From Dermanyssus gallinae (lineage: Eukaryota; Arthropoda; Arachnida; Mesostigmata; Dermanyssidae), in contig QVRM01001471.1 of the NCBI GenBank assembly GCA_003439945.1, positions 32,501 through 96,500 of the forward strand: a stretch of 64,000 nucleotides of DNA. Reading direction: 5' to 3'. This document shows, in pieces, positions 1 through 11,543 of this stretch. Position 1 is the first letter of the stretch; each line of letters begins with the position of its first letter. A program made the position numbers and the translations under genes. Below the pieces are notes generated by a model. That model searched no databases. It saw nothing but the letters and a program-made list of their open reading frames with translations, and was not told where the DNA came from.

Positions 1-435
1 GTCATCATTGTCATTTTGTCGGCGTTGCTGATGCCGCTGTATCCGTTGGTTGTTTTGTACTCGATAACAGTATGGCGTTGTTGGACCGGGCGCAGATTAA
101 CGACTTTTCAAAGCGGCGAACTTTCTCGCTTCGCTAATCATCTATCTTAGCGACGCTTAGACGCCATTGAGGCGTTACCGTCTTCGGTGAAGGTTGACGA
201 ACACAATGAGGCAAAACGCGATTTAGCCTCACGACGTCTTCGACTGATGCCTGTCATCAAGCTTATCAAAGTCCGCAGATAGAACTCCTTCGCAAAAACA
301 CGCCACCAGGTTCGTACCTGTGCAGCCGTGTTTGTGCTCGAATTTCGCTTTGTTTTTTCTCACAGCCTCGTTCTATCGTCCGATAACTTGTAAAATCAGC
401 CACATGAAGTCGTTTGATATATATGTAAAAAAAAA

Positions 436-438
436 ATA

Positions 439-471
<33 letters not shown>
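436..471. repeat. (TA)n microsatellite
   Basis: Alternating TA preceded by a run of A and interrupted once by CA. An A-rich edge also precedes the arrays at 32303 and 61925. Confidence 0.95.
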
Positions 472-1186
472 TGAAGAAAATAGTGCACTCATAAACGAGC
501 GACATAGAAAGAAGGCTGAAATTTAGTAGGCATATATGTTGATGCGTCACGGTTTAGGCCCCCTGGGGAGAAACCCTTACATTGCTGTCTGCGGTACCAA
601 TCACCGCCGCGCCCGTTTGAAGATAAACATAGAATATCGACACAAGAGAGATAAACAAACGCCAAACGTGTTTCCTGTAACGCATGCATTTCGACTTCAC
701 TTCGCAATGAAACGTATTTCGCACACCTTCGTGTCTGATTAATCGGGCTTTCGACACACAGTGTCAGAGCCGGCATGCAATTGACCTATTTCTTCTGCTT
801 TCTCCAAGCGGTGATTTGTTTAGCAACGGTTTTAGCTTGTTTGAGTCATCTCTCTTCAGGAGTTATACGTCATCCCAACATGTTCGAAACGGTGTAGAGT
901 TCTCGTCGGTATGTTCTATTTGCTGTTAGTTGTTAGAATAAAAGAAAGACTAAAGAAGGCGTCGTCAGTGCAAGATAAATGGGAAAATATATGCGTTTCT
1001 CACGCTCGGCACGCGTCGACAATACAATAGGTCCTGGTCGAAAAGAGTATTCTCCGAGGTCAGAGCTAGCAGAACTGTCCTAGTTTGCTAATCAAATTGG
1101 ACCTTATGCGCAAAATATGTTTGCAAACTGATGTTCGTTTATTCTGTTGGTTTCGCTCTTACGCTAACGAAACCCTACAGATGTTA

Positions 1187-1188
<2 letters not shown>

Positions 1189-1231
<43 letters not shown>
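1189..1231. repeat. (TA)n microsatellite
   Basis: Uninterrupted TA dinucleotides, about 21 units. Confidence 0.95.
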
Positions 1232-1233
<2 letters not shown>

Positions 1234-1833
1234 GAGTGGTGAAGCCCATTGAAGTTGCCTGCAAGATCAACAACGATGTCACAATCTATCTTCATTTATT
1301 ATATAGTGAATACAAGTTATAGTTAACTTTCAGTTATCCAACGTTCATCCATAAACTTAATATATAATAGAATATCATATAATAGAGAACGCCGCCTTTA
1401 TTTACAAAATAAAGGGTGGGACGAGGCTGAGATGCAAGGAAGCCTGCCAAGCCGCGATTATCTGGCTACACGCCAGAGTGGCATATTCTTGATGGTTTCA
1501 ATTATTGCAATACAGTTAGGTATACTCATTATCTGACTCCTAAGATTGTTAATTTGCTCGAAGAGAAAGCGATCAATAAAATTTGAGCTCGCAAGCTGTG
1601 ATAGTACCCGTTTGTGTAATTAAGTTGTTCATTGTTGAAAATATCTTTTTTCGTCCCAACAATTGTTACGATGCTCTTCCATCTAACATGTTTTGTTCGA
1701 TATCGCTAAGTTATCGAGATACGTTTGTAAAATCGGGCACACCGGGAGAATTAAACATGATCAACTGTTACCCAACGTTATTTCAAGCTCTGAGGGGTTA
1801 AAATTGGTCATCGTTGCGCAATGGAGCGTACTT

Positions 1834-2003
1834 CCGGTGGCATGCGTCTGCGCCTCGCGGCCGGAGGAGACACATAGGTGCGCGGGTTCGAACCCCATCG
1901 TTGCACATTTGTATTTATGGGGGTTCGTCTATAAAGCAATGCGAAAAGCAGTCCCATGGACGTTAAATCTTGGCTGAGAGTCAGCCCCGAAAGGATTTTT
2001 TTT
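1834..2003 (+). mobile_element. tRNA-derived SINE, family 1, copy A (5' truncated)
   Basis: A 14-bp target-site duplication, AATGGAGCGTACTT, lies at 1820-1833 and 2004-2017. The body contains a pol III B-box-like GGTTCGAACCC, the shared GTATTTATGGGGG segment, a hairpin (GGCTGA, loop GAG, TCAGCC) and an A/T-rich tail. It lacks the first 20 or so bases, including most of the A box, present in the copies at 32510 and 50792. The exact duplication shows retrotransposition; the machinery would come from a partner LINE. Confidence 0.88.
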
Positions 2004-2017
2004 AATGGAGCGTACTT

Positions 2018-2873
2018 ACGAGATTTGGCTTGATCAGTGTTTACAACGTGTTTACGCGAAGTGTAGTCCAGCATCACCATACTACTCACTGTGCCAAACA
2101 TTGGTTTGAAACAGGCATTAGCTCGACATTACGTATACTGACTGGTTAAGTGAATCGAGACGAGCCAAGGAACGGCAGCAGAGCCTTCCGGCTGCACTTG
2201 TTAGAAAAAAACGTGTTGCATTAAGAAGTTCCACCACAGAGAAAGATACACTGAGCTAGCCGCCCTCCAGGGGATTCCAGCCGGCGACATTTTATTATCA
2301 ACTTTTAGTAAAAGTTTTTTTGCAGGCAAAATTTGCCACTGCGATGTTATTTTTGGTTTTCCATTTCTAGCTACAATTTTGTTCTTTCTAAACCCGCAAT
2401 AGGATCTTACCGAGATGTCACTATACATATATATAGCAGTATTTATGTATTTGGTACTTTGCAAACATTTAACCAACCGAAATACCACTTACATTATCGC
2501 ATTTTTTAAACTTACTTGACAGTTACAATGAATAACGATGGTTTAAATAGTCGTAACAATTACCGGACCTATGCCGTTTTTAAGGAGCCTAACGGCGCAA
2601 CCATTATTTTCGATTATTTCCCAGTATATACGAGCATATAGATGTTGAAAACCAGAACACATGCATATAGGCATATATCATAAGGTGCATGTTTTTTTTT
2701 TATAATAGCGACTGTTGCTTGTTCTATAAATAGCACATTTGCATACAACAATTCGCGGGCATACTCACTGTTCACGCTGTTTGCCCACGCAAACTGACAC
2801 GGACCCATGGGTCCAGACGCTTAAAACTATTAGTGAAAAAAAGACGCAACCTTTCTACAAACACAGTAAGCAT
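2018..2873. other. No recognisable feature
   Basis: AT-rich DNA with short, motif-free open frames on both strands. I see no transposon signature or RNA gene. Confidence 0.45.
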
Positions 2874-2987
2874 GTATATAGATACATATTTAGAAATGTC
2901 CGCATATGAAACATTTTCTCATATATATATATATATTTGAGAAAATGTTTAGTATGCGGACATTCGCTAATGTATATCTCTATATAC
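2874..2987. repeat. Imperfect inverted repeat with a (TA)n loop
   Basis: The two halves pair over about 50 bp. Core arms at 2895-2921 and 2938-2965 share AATGTCCGCATA and ACATTTTCTCA with only a one- or two-base bulge; the outer arms share GTATATAG. The loop is a short (TA)n tract. It could be a miniature foldback element or a cruciform-prone microsatellite that mutated symmetrically. No target duplication was seen. Confidence 0.75.
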
Positions 2988-3518
2988 AGCTCCGGACAAA
3001 TAGGGAATAACGGAATAACCGATGTCGCGTGGTTCAAATGGTGTTTTTAACTGAAAGCAAATATTTGGATAACATTTTTTCTAACGTGTCGGTGAGGACA
3101 CTCCTGGTGGACATATTTATTCAATGTGGCCGCTGCGTGCCCTCAATTCGAGATGTAAACCGCTTACAGACATCTTGCGAAACTTGTCATTCTAGCAGGA
3201 ATTGCCAATACCTGCTGAATGGAGGCAGTGAGCGAGTATGTATGCCGCGTTTTGTTAGACTCTCGCCCAATAACGGCACCCACACACACACAAATAGTAA
3301 TCAGAAGAGGATCCAAATCTGTTGGACTGCTTGGCGGCCACGAGCGCTTATCCAAGAACATGTTCAAATGTCCGAATACACTTTGACAAAGTTGCTGGTG
3401 TAAACGGGTACACCTTACTGAAAAGTGCCTTACTGAAAAACGCATTTCGACCTATTCGAAACAGAATGCATCTTCAGTTCCACTATACAATCTCGAAATC
3501 TCGGAAAATCGGAAGGAG

Positions 3519-3587
3519 CTTCGTGTGGGCTTGTTAATGACCCAGGTGCGATGAGGTTCGGATTGCTGCGAAGGGTATCCGGTAGAT
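3519..3587 (+). repeat. Dispersed direct repeat, copy 1
   Basis: Matches 4658-4729 in the same orientation. Shared blocks include CTTCGTGTGGG, CAGGTGCGATGAGGTTCGGA and TCCGGTAGAT; differences are point changes and a short indel. The spacing of about 1.1 kb fits either an old tandem duplication or two copies of a repeat family. No coding sense was seen. Confidence 0.8.
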
Positions 3588-4657
3588 ACAGATTTTTGTA
3601 TCGTGATACCGATACAAAATTCAACTTAATGTGCAACACTGTTGCCAATGTCGTTTTTGGAAAAAAACGTGTGCTGCCATTACATCTTTTTCACACTCAA
3701 GACGCGTACATATGCTGTACATTTGTTTCGTGCCACAATAGAGAAGTCAACGGTCGTTTCGTCGTTTGAGTTTTGCGTCTGCGGTGAATATTTTTTCGTT
3801 AGCGAAGAACCAAGCACGGCATGCTGCTTTGTATTTGAAGGAACCCAACAACCCCCGACGTCGAGCAAATCCACCGTTTGTCTTACCCCGTCCCAGAGAA
3901 ATTCTGTCTGGGTTTTATTGCATAAGACCAGTGTCTATACGGTGCCACTCTATTGTGTTTTTTTGCGCTTTGTTTCGTAGGTCCCCCGGTTGATTCATCT
4001 GCGGCCCTATACTTGTAAAATTGTCGTTTTTGGAACACAAAATAACGTAATAATCTTATTAGGGGGGGGTTCCATCCGGTTCGAACTGCGGCAATATTCG
4101 CTGCTACAGCTAATATTGCCGCTGAAGGTCCTACGACGCAGTTGGTGGTGCTCGCTTAGATTATACTCGAAACAGGCTCTCCTTGGATACCAGACGCATG
4201 AACGCATTCTAGACGCACATTCAGGCAGCCCGCCAAGATTTGACCTGGTTTTGCCGCTGCCATTGATATGTACATACATACGTGAAGAATTAAACTGTCG
4301 ACCATTCGAAGCTGGTTGCGTGCTGGCTGTATGCCTTACACTCAACCAGCTACGGATGCGTATGCGCACAATTGTGGTTAAGGATAGGCCAAAAAAAGGC
4401 TGGCTAGACCTTAGAAATGTTGAACCCTAATTATGTTAAACTTATGCACGTGTGTGTACATGCATGCACAAGAATGTGCGTAGGCACATATACGAATATG
4501 TCGATTGCCGGCGAACGAACACGAAAGAATAGCGCTCGTTATAATGCCGTTATTATGTTCTGGTATATAGCGTGCATACTCGTATATACTCGAGTAGATG
4601 TACATATACAGATTCCCGTTTGCCGACACTAGTGCCCGGAGGAGGCTTCGGATGGCG

Positions 4658-4729
4658 CTTCGTGTGGGTTTGTTGGTGACTCAGGTGCGATGAGGTTCGG
4701 AAGGGTGCTGCGAAGGGTGTCCGGTAGAT
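4658..4729 (+). repeat. Dispersed direct repeat, copy 2
   Basis: Partner of 3519-3587, about 85% similar by eye. Shortly downstream comes family-1 SINE copy B, so the SINE may have landed inside or beside this older repeat. Confidence 0.8.
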
Positions 4730-4874
4730 TGAGCAGCGTGAACAGTCACGCTTCCCGTCCCTCCCATAAGCCGGCGTAATTAACGCGCAGCGACTCACGC
4801 GATCCGCTCACCTCTTGACGCCGTCTCTGTCGTGCGTCCAAGAGCCGCTAGCCAAAGGTCTGCTACCATTACCT

Positions 4875-5066
4875 GTCGAGCCCGGTAGAGGCGTGGTGGG
4901 TGCATTCGTCTGCGCCTCGCGACCGGAGGAGACACATAGGTGCGCGGGTTCAAGCCCCACCGTTGCCCCACAATTTTATTTATGGGCTCCGTCTATAAAG
5001 CAATGCGAAAAGCAGTTCCATGGACTAAGTTAAATAAATTGACTGAGAGTCAGCCCAGAAAGTATT
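4875..5066 (+). mobile_element. tRNA-derived SINE, family 1, copy B
   Basis: Begins GTCGAGCCCGGTAG as the other full-length copies do, then the B-box-like GGTTCAAGCCC, the TTTATTTATGGG segment, GCAATGCGAAAAGCAGT and GAGAGTCAGCC near the 3' end. Flanks 4861-4874 (TGCTACCATTACCT) and 5067-5080 (TGCTACCTTTGCCT) match at 12 of 14 positions and look like a decayed target duplication. A short insertion in GTTAAATAAATT distinguishes it from the others. Confidence 0.88.
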
Positions 5067-5157
5067 TGCTACCTTTGCCTACTGCGGACGACGGAGACCC
5101 GCCTTGTCCGCCTGTAGTGGCGACAAGCCGTACAGAGAGAGCGAAATAAAGATCTGT

Positions 5158-5200
5158 CTGGGCACTTGGCAGTGCTGAGTGAACTCTTCCAAGTGCCCAG
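5158..5200. repeat. Perfect 12-bp stem hairpin
   Basis: CTGGGCACTTGG at 5158-5169 pairs exactly with CCAAGTGCCCAG at 5189-5200 around a 19-nt loop. A further 4 bp (ATCT/AGAT) can pair past a two-base bulge. GC-rich for this AT-rich setting. It could be a structured RNA or a transposon end; nothing beyond the pairing supports either. Confidence 0.7.
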
Positions 5201-5415
5201 AGATGGCCCTACGCCACAGTTTGGTCTCGAGCTGTCAAGCACAGCAATAAACAGCGCGCTGCGGCTCTGCGTACTCCTGCGTTAACTGCCGCGTTCGCTT
5301 TTGTAGGCTAGAAGAACTAGCAAATAGTAATAACACGTAAACAAACGTTTGCGTGTAGTTGTACCAGTTGTGTTGGGAATCGTTGTCGCAATTTTAAACT
5401 AATGTAGAAGCCCTC

Positions 5416-5483
5416 GTTGCTGTTGTTGTTGTTTTTGTTGCTATTGTTGTTGTTGTTGCTCTTGTTGTTGCTGTTGTTGTTGT
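5416..5483. repeat. (GTT)n-rich simple repeat
   Basis: Imperfect GTT/GCT triplets. The only frames across it are homopolymeric and start in non-coding sequence, so it is not treated as a gene. Confidence 0.9.
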
Positions 5484-5587
5484 ATCCGTTGTGTTGGGAC
5501 CCTTGTCGCAATTTTACACAAATGTTGTTGTGTTTTTTTAATTGCTGTTGTTGTTGTATCCGTAGTGTTGTAATCGTGGTGCTTTAG

Positions 5588-5719
5588 TTTTGTCGCAATT
5601 TTTAACAAATGTTGTTGTTGTTTTGTCGCAATTTTTAACAAATGTTGTTGTTGTTTTGTCGCAATTTTTAACAAATGTTGTTGTTGTTTTGTCGCAAATT
5701 TTAACAAATGTTGTTGTTG
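5588..5719. repeat. 33-bp minisatellite, four units
   Basis: Units at 5588-5620, 5621-5653, 5654-5686 and 5687-5719. Each holds GTCGCAATTTTTAACAAATG followed by GTTGTTGTTG and TTTT. Only the fourth unit differs, by a one-base change in the A/T run. Partial, more diverged units at about 5385-5400 and 5506-5530 show where it expanded from. Since 33 is a multiple of three it is open in several frames (an 11-residue repeat), but no flanking gene supports translation. Confidence 0.93.
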
Positions 5720-6171
5720 TTGTCGGTATTGTTGTTGCTGTTATTGTTCTCGTAGGCCTCGCTCGTACAGCTGCCACAGGATTATCAGTAAACACTTCGA
5801 TGAGTAATTTGCAATAACACATTCATTTTTACTCAAGTACACAAAATATAGAGTGCGCTCGTTAACTACTTTCGTAATTCAATGGTAATTTACATAAGAT
5901 TCAGTATTGTGAGGCAGGGCGAATATTTGGTTCCAGCGAACGTTGACTCTCATCGCAGTCTGCCATTAGTACAACCACCACAGCTGTGTAAGACCACTAC
6001 GCCACTGTGTATCCGGTACTGCAGGGGCGTTTTCATACTGTAGTCTCGAAAGCTTTTCGAAAGCAATTTTATTTAAAATCTCTAATGCCTCATTAAACTT
6101 AAAATGTTCATAATTAGATATTTTCAACAATCGTAGCAATTAAGGGCATTTTGTAGAAATAGCTATCGCCC

Positions 6172-6176
<5 letters not shown>

Positions 6177-6228
<52 letters not shown>
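6177..6228. repeat. (TA)n microsatellite
   Basis: About 26 uninterrupted TA units. Confidence 0.95.
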
Positions 6229-6235
<7 letters not shown>

Positions 6236-6494
6236 TATATATAGTAGTGCTTTGACACCGGTCAACCACTGAAACATTTTCTATCTTTGCGCGAATAAGT
6301 ATCACAAAAGACTCGATTGAAAAATGGAAAAACGGGTGACTGGCGGTAGAGGCTATATAGACACCCACCGGTTTACGAGTGAGTCGTACACGGCACACGC
6401 CTGTGTTGTTATCGCACCGGGGCTCTTTTGCTAGCAGCCTCTCTTTAGACGATTGAAGTAATCTCATTTTGAACTAAGATAGACTGCTTGCTGC

Positions 6495-6498
<4 letters not shown>

Positions 6499-6563
<65 letters not shown>
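6499..6563. repeat. (TA)n microsatellite
   Basis: About 32 TA units, 270 bp downstream of the previous array. Confidence 0.95.
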
Positions 6564-6566
<3 letters not shown>

Positions 6567-7043
6567 GTGTATTAGTCGGTCATAGGTGACCGGAAGAAAC
6601 TGGAGAGGGCTGTACGAGTTCATCTGGGGCAAAGTACCATTTGCCGGTCAAATCACCCTTGGCTGCCCTTACGTCCAGCTACTACGTGAAACATCTGGTC
6701 TGTTCAGCAAGAGATGAGTGTATTCATGCATATACACACGTAACATATATATGTCCAACGAACGTTACTCTTGCCTTTCAAGTATGTATTTACATATATT
6801 TTATTCTGATACCATAAAAGATGGCCCTTAGCATAAAGGTAGACGCAGTCTGCAGAAATAAGCCGCTACAGCCTGTGTTTCACCGTAACGTTGGACCGTA
6901 TTAGAGATCATGTCAAATTTCACAAAGAAGTTACTAATGGCCCTGTTCTCGATGTCTGTGTGCGTTTATTTGCCGGAGCTAAATGTTCTCACTATCTTTC
7001 GTATTTCTCAAAACAGCGTGTCGAGTGAAGGCACAAACAAACT

Positions 7044-7161
7044 GCAACAACAACAACAACAACAACAACAGCAACAGCAACAACAGCAACAACAACAACA
7101 ACAGCAACAACAACAGCAACAACAACGACAACAACAACAACAACAACAAAAACAACAACAA
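7044..7161. repeat. (CAA/CAG)n repeat
   Basis: About 39 triplets of CAA with scattered CAG and one CGA. On the plus strand an open frame from 6910 would read a long glutamine tract, but the flanks show no domain and all three frames are open, as expected of a simple repeat. Confidence 0.92.
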
Positions 7162-8264
7162 AGTACAGCTGTTGTTCTGCTTGCTACCTTTGGTTGTGTG
7201 GTTATTGTGGGTAGCCGCTCATGTGAGCCTCATACGATGCTATGTCTGGGTATATCAAGCAAGTATGGTGGCGAGAGATAGACATAATAGTTGTAATGTA
7301 ATGGTCTATGAGCTGGCGACACAACTCACTTGGAATGGTCTACACTTCCATCGTTACATGCGTATGTATTTATGATTGAAACGCTCTTTTATTGACAATC
7401 AAATAGGGGGTATGGTGAGATTTACGGCATGTACACAAATATTTCCTGATTGCACAAATTCGCTTTCACACAATTTCAGTTCTCATTCGTTTATTTGCTT
7501 CACAAGCTGTCATGGATACAGGCGCGACACATAGACCTTGGTAGTCTTGGTTGGAGGCGTATTGACAAACCCTGCCCGATTCAAAGTTGCTTGTACCTCA
7601 AACATTACGTCAGACAAATCCTCCTTCTTATTCAGGCGGCGCGACTGTCTTCTTCAGAATTCGCGCTGTTCGTCGTACATGGAAGATTATTGTCGACGGA
7701 TTTCGTGGCGTCAATACAACTTAGCGGATTATTAGGCCAACTACGGTAATAGACTAGATCCAATTAACTTCTCCCTAATGGGGTTTCTTGATTATTCATT
7801 GACCTGCTTCATAAGCAAAATGATATTAAAAATCAAAAAGCAAAACGTTTTTTATAGTGTGGTTAGAAACAATCTCTCTAAGACTAAGACGTGTGTGAAA
7901 GAGCGGTAACATGAGCATAATAGCAAAATTTTCAAATTGGTTGTTTTATATAGGTATTGTGAAACTAACTTTGTAAATTAGACTTACGAGTGATTAACAA
8001 TTACCCTTTGAAACCCATACTCAGTTTTAGATCATGTGATCTCAAGCAAATACATTTACTTGCTTGTCGTTACATGATTCGAAAACCGCAAAATCTTCAG
8101 TTGAATTATATATATTTCCCCGTTGTATACACTCTATGTATAAGGTTGTCCTTATAATTGTTTGTCTTCTTCACTCTTACAGCAAGAGATGTGGTGCAAC
8201 GATTTATGCTCCAGTGTTGCGTATTCCACTGTATGGTTAATCGATTTTGTTTTTCACAATCATC
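7162..8264. other. No recognisable feature
   Basis: Short frames on both strands without motifs. No SINE, LINE or transposase signature. Confidence 0.4.
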
Positions 8265-8440
8265 CTGGTAGCGGCATGGGCGCTCCCAGCGGTTTAGTTT
8301 ATCATTTGTTATCAATGAGCATTGCTTAAAGAAAAATTCGAACACCAACAGAGATCGAACCGGCAACACCCCGATGATTGACAACCATTTGATGCTTGGC
8401 ACACCGCTGCAAGCAGAAATTACAGATGCACAACTCGTAC
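8265..8440 (-). mobile_element. SINE-like repeat, family 2, copy 1
   Basis: Read on the minus strand it has CCGGTTCGATCTC, a good pol III B box, near 8350-8362, then a body matching the copy at 44609-44817: TTCGAAT/TTTTCTTT, GCTCATTGA, a TATGGTAAAC-like block and CCGCTG. The hairpin found in the other copies has decayed. Boundaries are approximate and no target duplication was found. Confidence 0.6.
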
Positions 8441-9454
8441 TTTTTGTAAAAGGCGGCATTTAAACATACAAGCGTAGATAATGATAAGCATGCACTACGC
8501 ACCTTATGTATACGTGGCGACTGTCCCATGTAGCACCAGACAAAAGTACAAGGCACTGAATACGTCGCAGTAACCTCGACTTCCCTCGGGCCTGTTCGAC
8601 TTTAGCTGCCTACTCCATAATAAAGCACTTGCAGGGTATATACGCGGCATTTCCAGCGTTTGTCGAATTGTTTTAGTACTTAGTGGACGGCCTGCCATAA
8701 GGCACACGCCCTAGCATTAGCAAACAAAGCTCTCGCGTCAGTGAGAATGAAAAGCATCTCTTAGACTGTTTGAAATCTGTCGATGTAACGTAGTCCCATA
8801 TCCAATTAAGACGACTAGTCAACCTCGGAAGAGTTTCATTGCTAAAAAAAACGGTCAGTCTTTAGCCATTACCATCATGGTACCGTCCAAGGGCCGTCTA
8901 TTACATATCGCTTATTTGCGCTGCGAACGTCGTTAGAACCGCAAAATAATTATGAGGCAAAACGTGCATTATAGCATATGTCTGTTGTAACTCCATAATA
9001 AAACTATAGTTGACCACTCTAACATTGTAGGCTGCGAATTCGATCCTGGCGCGAGGCATGATACAATAGAATCTCGCCGGAGAAATGGCATAACAAGTAT
9101 ATACGCATAAGTCAGTAAGTAGCAAGGTCACGAGTACGATAAAAGCATTTAGACAGCATTGTGACACTGGCACCGTAGCTTATTGTGAGCGTTTTGAAAT
9201 ATCGTTACCAAAGCGTTAAAAAAGCAAACATTTAAAATGGGTATTATGGATTGCTATTGATGTGTATCAGAAAGCTATCATTTGGCTTTAATCATGACGT
9301 TCAGATGACAACGGGTGGCTCAGTCACATGAGACCCACCTTACCAGTTACCATAACTAACGAGTCAACGAGCCTGTAAAATTATTTGCATCCTTCATGGC
9401 GTTGCCATTGCTGTTGTTGCTACGAACACTACCGTTTAAATATAGAAATGATAG
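8441..9454. other. No recognisable feature
   Basis: Anonymous DNA. The longest frames are motif-free. Confidence 0.4.
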
Positions 9455-10365
9455 AAACTTGGTCTAGTAGAACTCGGGAAGAAAATAAGTTTTCCCAATG
9501 GAAGGAGAGGGCGGAAACGTCTTGTTTAGAAGTGGGGAAGCAATTTATGCAAAAATAGTTCTTCTGTTTTTTTTCTCCTACATGGTCGTGCAAAATCTAC
9601 GTTTGCGGGAGGAAACCGATGATGCCAGCTTGTTAGGCAAATAGCCAGATTAAGGAAAGTCATAAAAGGCCAATATGTTGGTATGTCTTACGTTGAAGCT
9701 TTCTCGTGCAGAACCGTACATTTTGCCATTACAACCAAAAAGTCACGCCCAAACAACTACTTTCGGGCAATAGTAAATAAAATGCCCATAATATTTGTAC
9801 CAAAGTGATAGTGCTGCGTCACTTAGTTACCGAGTAAGTAAGACGTTTCGCCAGCCATATCGAAAGCAAAATTGTACGGTTCTGAACATGACAGCTTCAC
9901 CTCACTGTAAAATATGACAACTATGGCTGTCGAAAAAGCTTAGTTTCTAAGCAATTACGTAACACAGCGTAATGACAAAAATTGCGAATGCATAATCGTG
10001 GTCTTAATGGCAAAACTTGACGGTTCTGCACGTGAAAGCTTCAACGTAAGAGAACACCATATCGACTTGTTATGACTTTTTGTTTAATTTGGCTATTTGC
10101 ATTTTGCTAGCTTGCGTCGGGCTCCGTCATTCAGAATATAGAATGTTTTTTTCCAAACGCGTCGGTTTAATCAGTTCCTTTGTGCGTTGACTGGTTCTCC
10201 CGCAAACTTAAACTTTGCAAAACTATGTAGGAGAAAAAATATTTTTTTCTAAATGGAAGGAATATCAATTTTATTCTCACTCCTAACACTTCTAAAGAAG
10301 ACGTTTTCGCCCCTTCTTTCATTGGAAAAAATATTTTCTTGCCGAGTTATACCAAGTCTTAAATT
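9455..10365. mobile_element. Foldback (long inverted repeat) element
   Basis: Two arms of about 420-450 bp (about 9455-9870 and 9920-10365) are reverse complements with roughly 20-25% divergence by eye. Paired blocks include GGAAACGTCTT/AAGACGTTTTC, TCTCCTACATGGT/ACTATGTAGGAGA, GTTTGCGGGAG/CTCCCGCAAAC, CAAATAGCCAGATTAA/TTAATTTGGCTATTTG and CTTACGTTGAAGCTTTC/GAAAGCTTCAACGTAAG. There is almost no loop. No coding frame is present, so it is a non-autonomous foldback or long-TIR element; the superfamily is unknown. Divergence of the arms means it is old. Confidence 0.8.
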
Positions 10366-11429
10366 AAGTACATACGCCTTTGAAAGACTTTGTAGGTAGA
10401 GAGAGAGAGAGCTATTTTTTCAATTGACGCTTTTGTACGAGAACGTCCCCCTCCCTCCCCACTGTCAGGATCATCCTAGTCTGTGTGCACGGTCATGCCA
10501 GCAGGGGAGGAATAAGCTCTCAAAATACTCTAGTCAGCATGCCCTCGCACTTGCACGCTGTTATCTTTTGAGATGCTGTAGTACAGTACCAACTTTCCCA
10601 CGAATTGCTATGTGATTAAATATGATCGTGGTTCCAACTGCAGTTGGTGGTCCTGCGCGAGTGACGTAGGAGGAAGAAGAGCTACAACGACACACATTTC
10701 CTGGAGACAACCGCCTATACCCATTCTGCAATTGTAATGAAAGTAATCTTCTTCTATATGTTCTTAGCAGAAAAAACAAGGCAATTGTAGCACTCTTAGT
10801 GCACTTTGGCAGCAACAACCCTTTTGCAAGGTTGCAAGGAACTCTAATATCGATTTAGCCTTGCAAACAATGTCTTAATCAATTAAACGCATAAATTGTA
10901 CTACAAACGTCCTACATGTAAGACGCAATTAATTATTTAGCTCAGTTTAAGTAACTCCCGTCGATTAGATGGTATGCCCCCATGTTGCATTACACCTATA
11001 CATTCAGTTACCGCTGACCACACCGTCGGTGGACCATTGTGTTACGCACGATGGACACGCCATCACGTAGCTCTGTTCATCTGTAGTCAGAGTATGAGAG
11101 AGTGTCGAGACACCTATAATTACAGACTCCAGACAGGTCTATTGACCAGTTATCGCACTTGTCTCCGATCAATCTTATCTGATTGAATTCAGATTACCTT
11201 CCTACTCGGCCGTTTCCCGAACTTGTCACAATTAGGTCACTAATTTAACGATTTTTTCTTTTTAATGTTAGCTTTTTTCTTGTGCTATTAATATAAATAA
11301 ATACGGTTTATCTGTTAGTTCAGAGAGTAGCAGAATGTTTGTAGAACACGCGTATAGTGATACGAACGTCGGCCTAAAAGTGAAAATGTCTTTAAGGAGC
11401 TTGTTTTTAATTTCAGACTATCCCTCTTT
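10366..11429. other. No recognisable feature
   Basis: A short GA run near 10399 and motif-free frames. Nothing else seen. Confidence 0.4.
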
Positions 11430-11543
11430 CCTAGGGATTTGAAACTCGCCGAGATGAGGCACCGAAAAATATCTAGAGTTGTCCAGCAGTCTTTGTGGCT
11501 TCATGGCCGCTGAGTCTCAGCGGAAATTGTTTGCCATACATGG
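11430..11543 (-). mobile_element. SINE-like repeat, family 2, copy 2 (3' part)
   Basis: On the minus strand this matches the 3' half of 44609-44817: CCAT(G/A)TATGG(C/T)AAACA, then a perfect hairpin CCGCTGA-GAC-TCAGCGG, then CCATG..GCCACAA.GACTG and CTCTAGATAT. The tRNA-like head is missing, as in 5'-truncated SINEs. Confidence 0.65.

Larger units (their letters stand above)
1..1819. other. Gene-free stretch with two (TA)n arrays
   Basis: I find no convincing coding region, RNA gene or transposon. The short open frames have no recognisable motif and several run through (TA)n. The opening bases carry a GTTG-rich segment ending in TATCCGTT that resembles segments near 5485, 5552 and 19965, suggesting a low-copy dispersed repeat. 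Confidence 0.5.
2988..4857. other. Gene-free stretch with one dispersed direct repeat
   Basis: The longest frame (3990-4430, +, 146 codons) shows no motif I recognise and is overlapped by equally long antisense frames. The one structure is the pair of related segments at 3519-3587 and 4658-4729. A small palindrome around TTTTTGTATC...GATACAAAA lies at about 3593-3620. Confidence 0.45.
5740..7035. other. Gene-free stretch with two long (TA)n arrays
   Basis: Frames here start or end in TA tracts and show no domain. No transposon motif seen. Confidence 0.45.

Noticed and set aside
3990..4430. 146-codon plus frame
   Set aside because: No recognisable motif, and antisense frames of similar length suggest chance.
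5340..5740. CRISPR-like array
   Set aside because: The 33-bp units are directly adjacent without unique spacers, and the context is eukaryotic, so it is a minisatellite.
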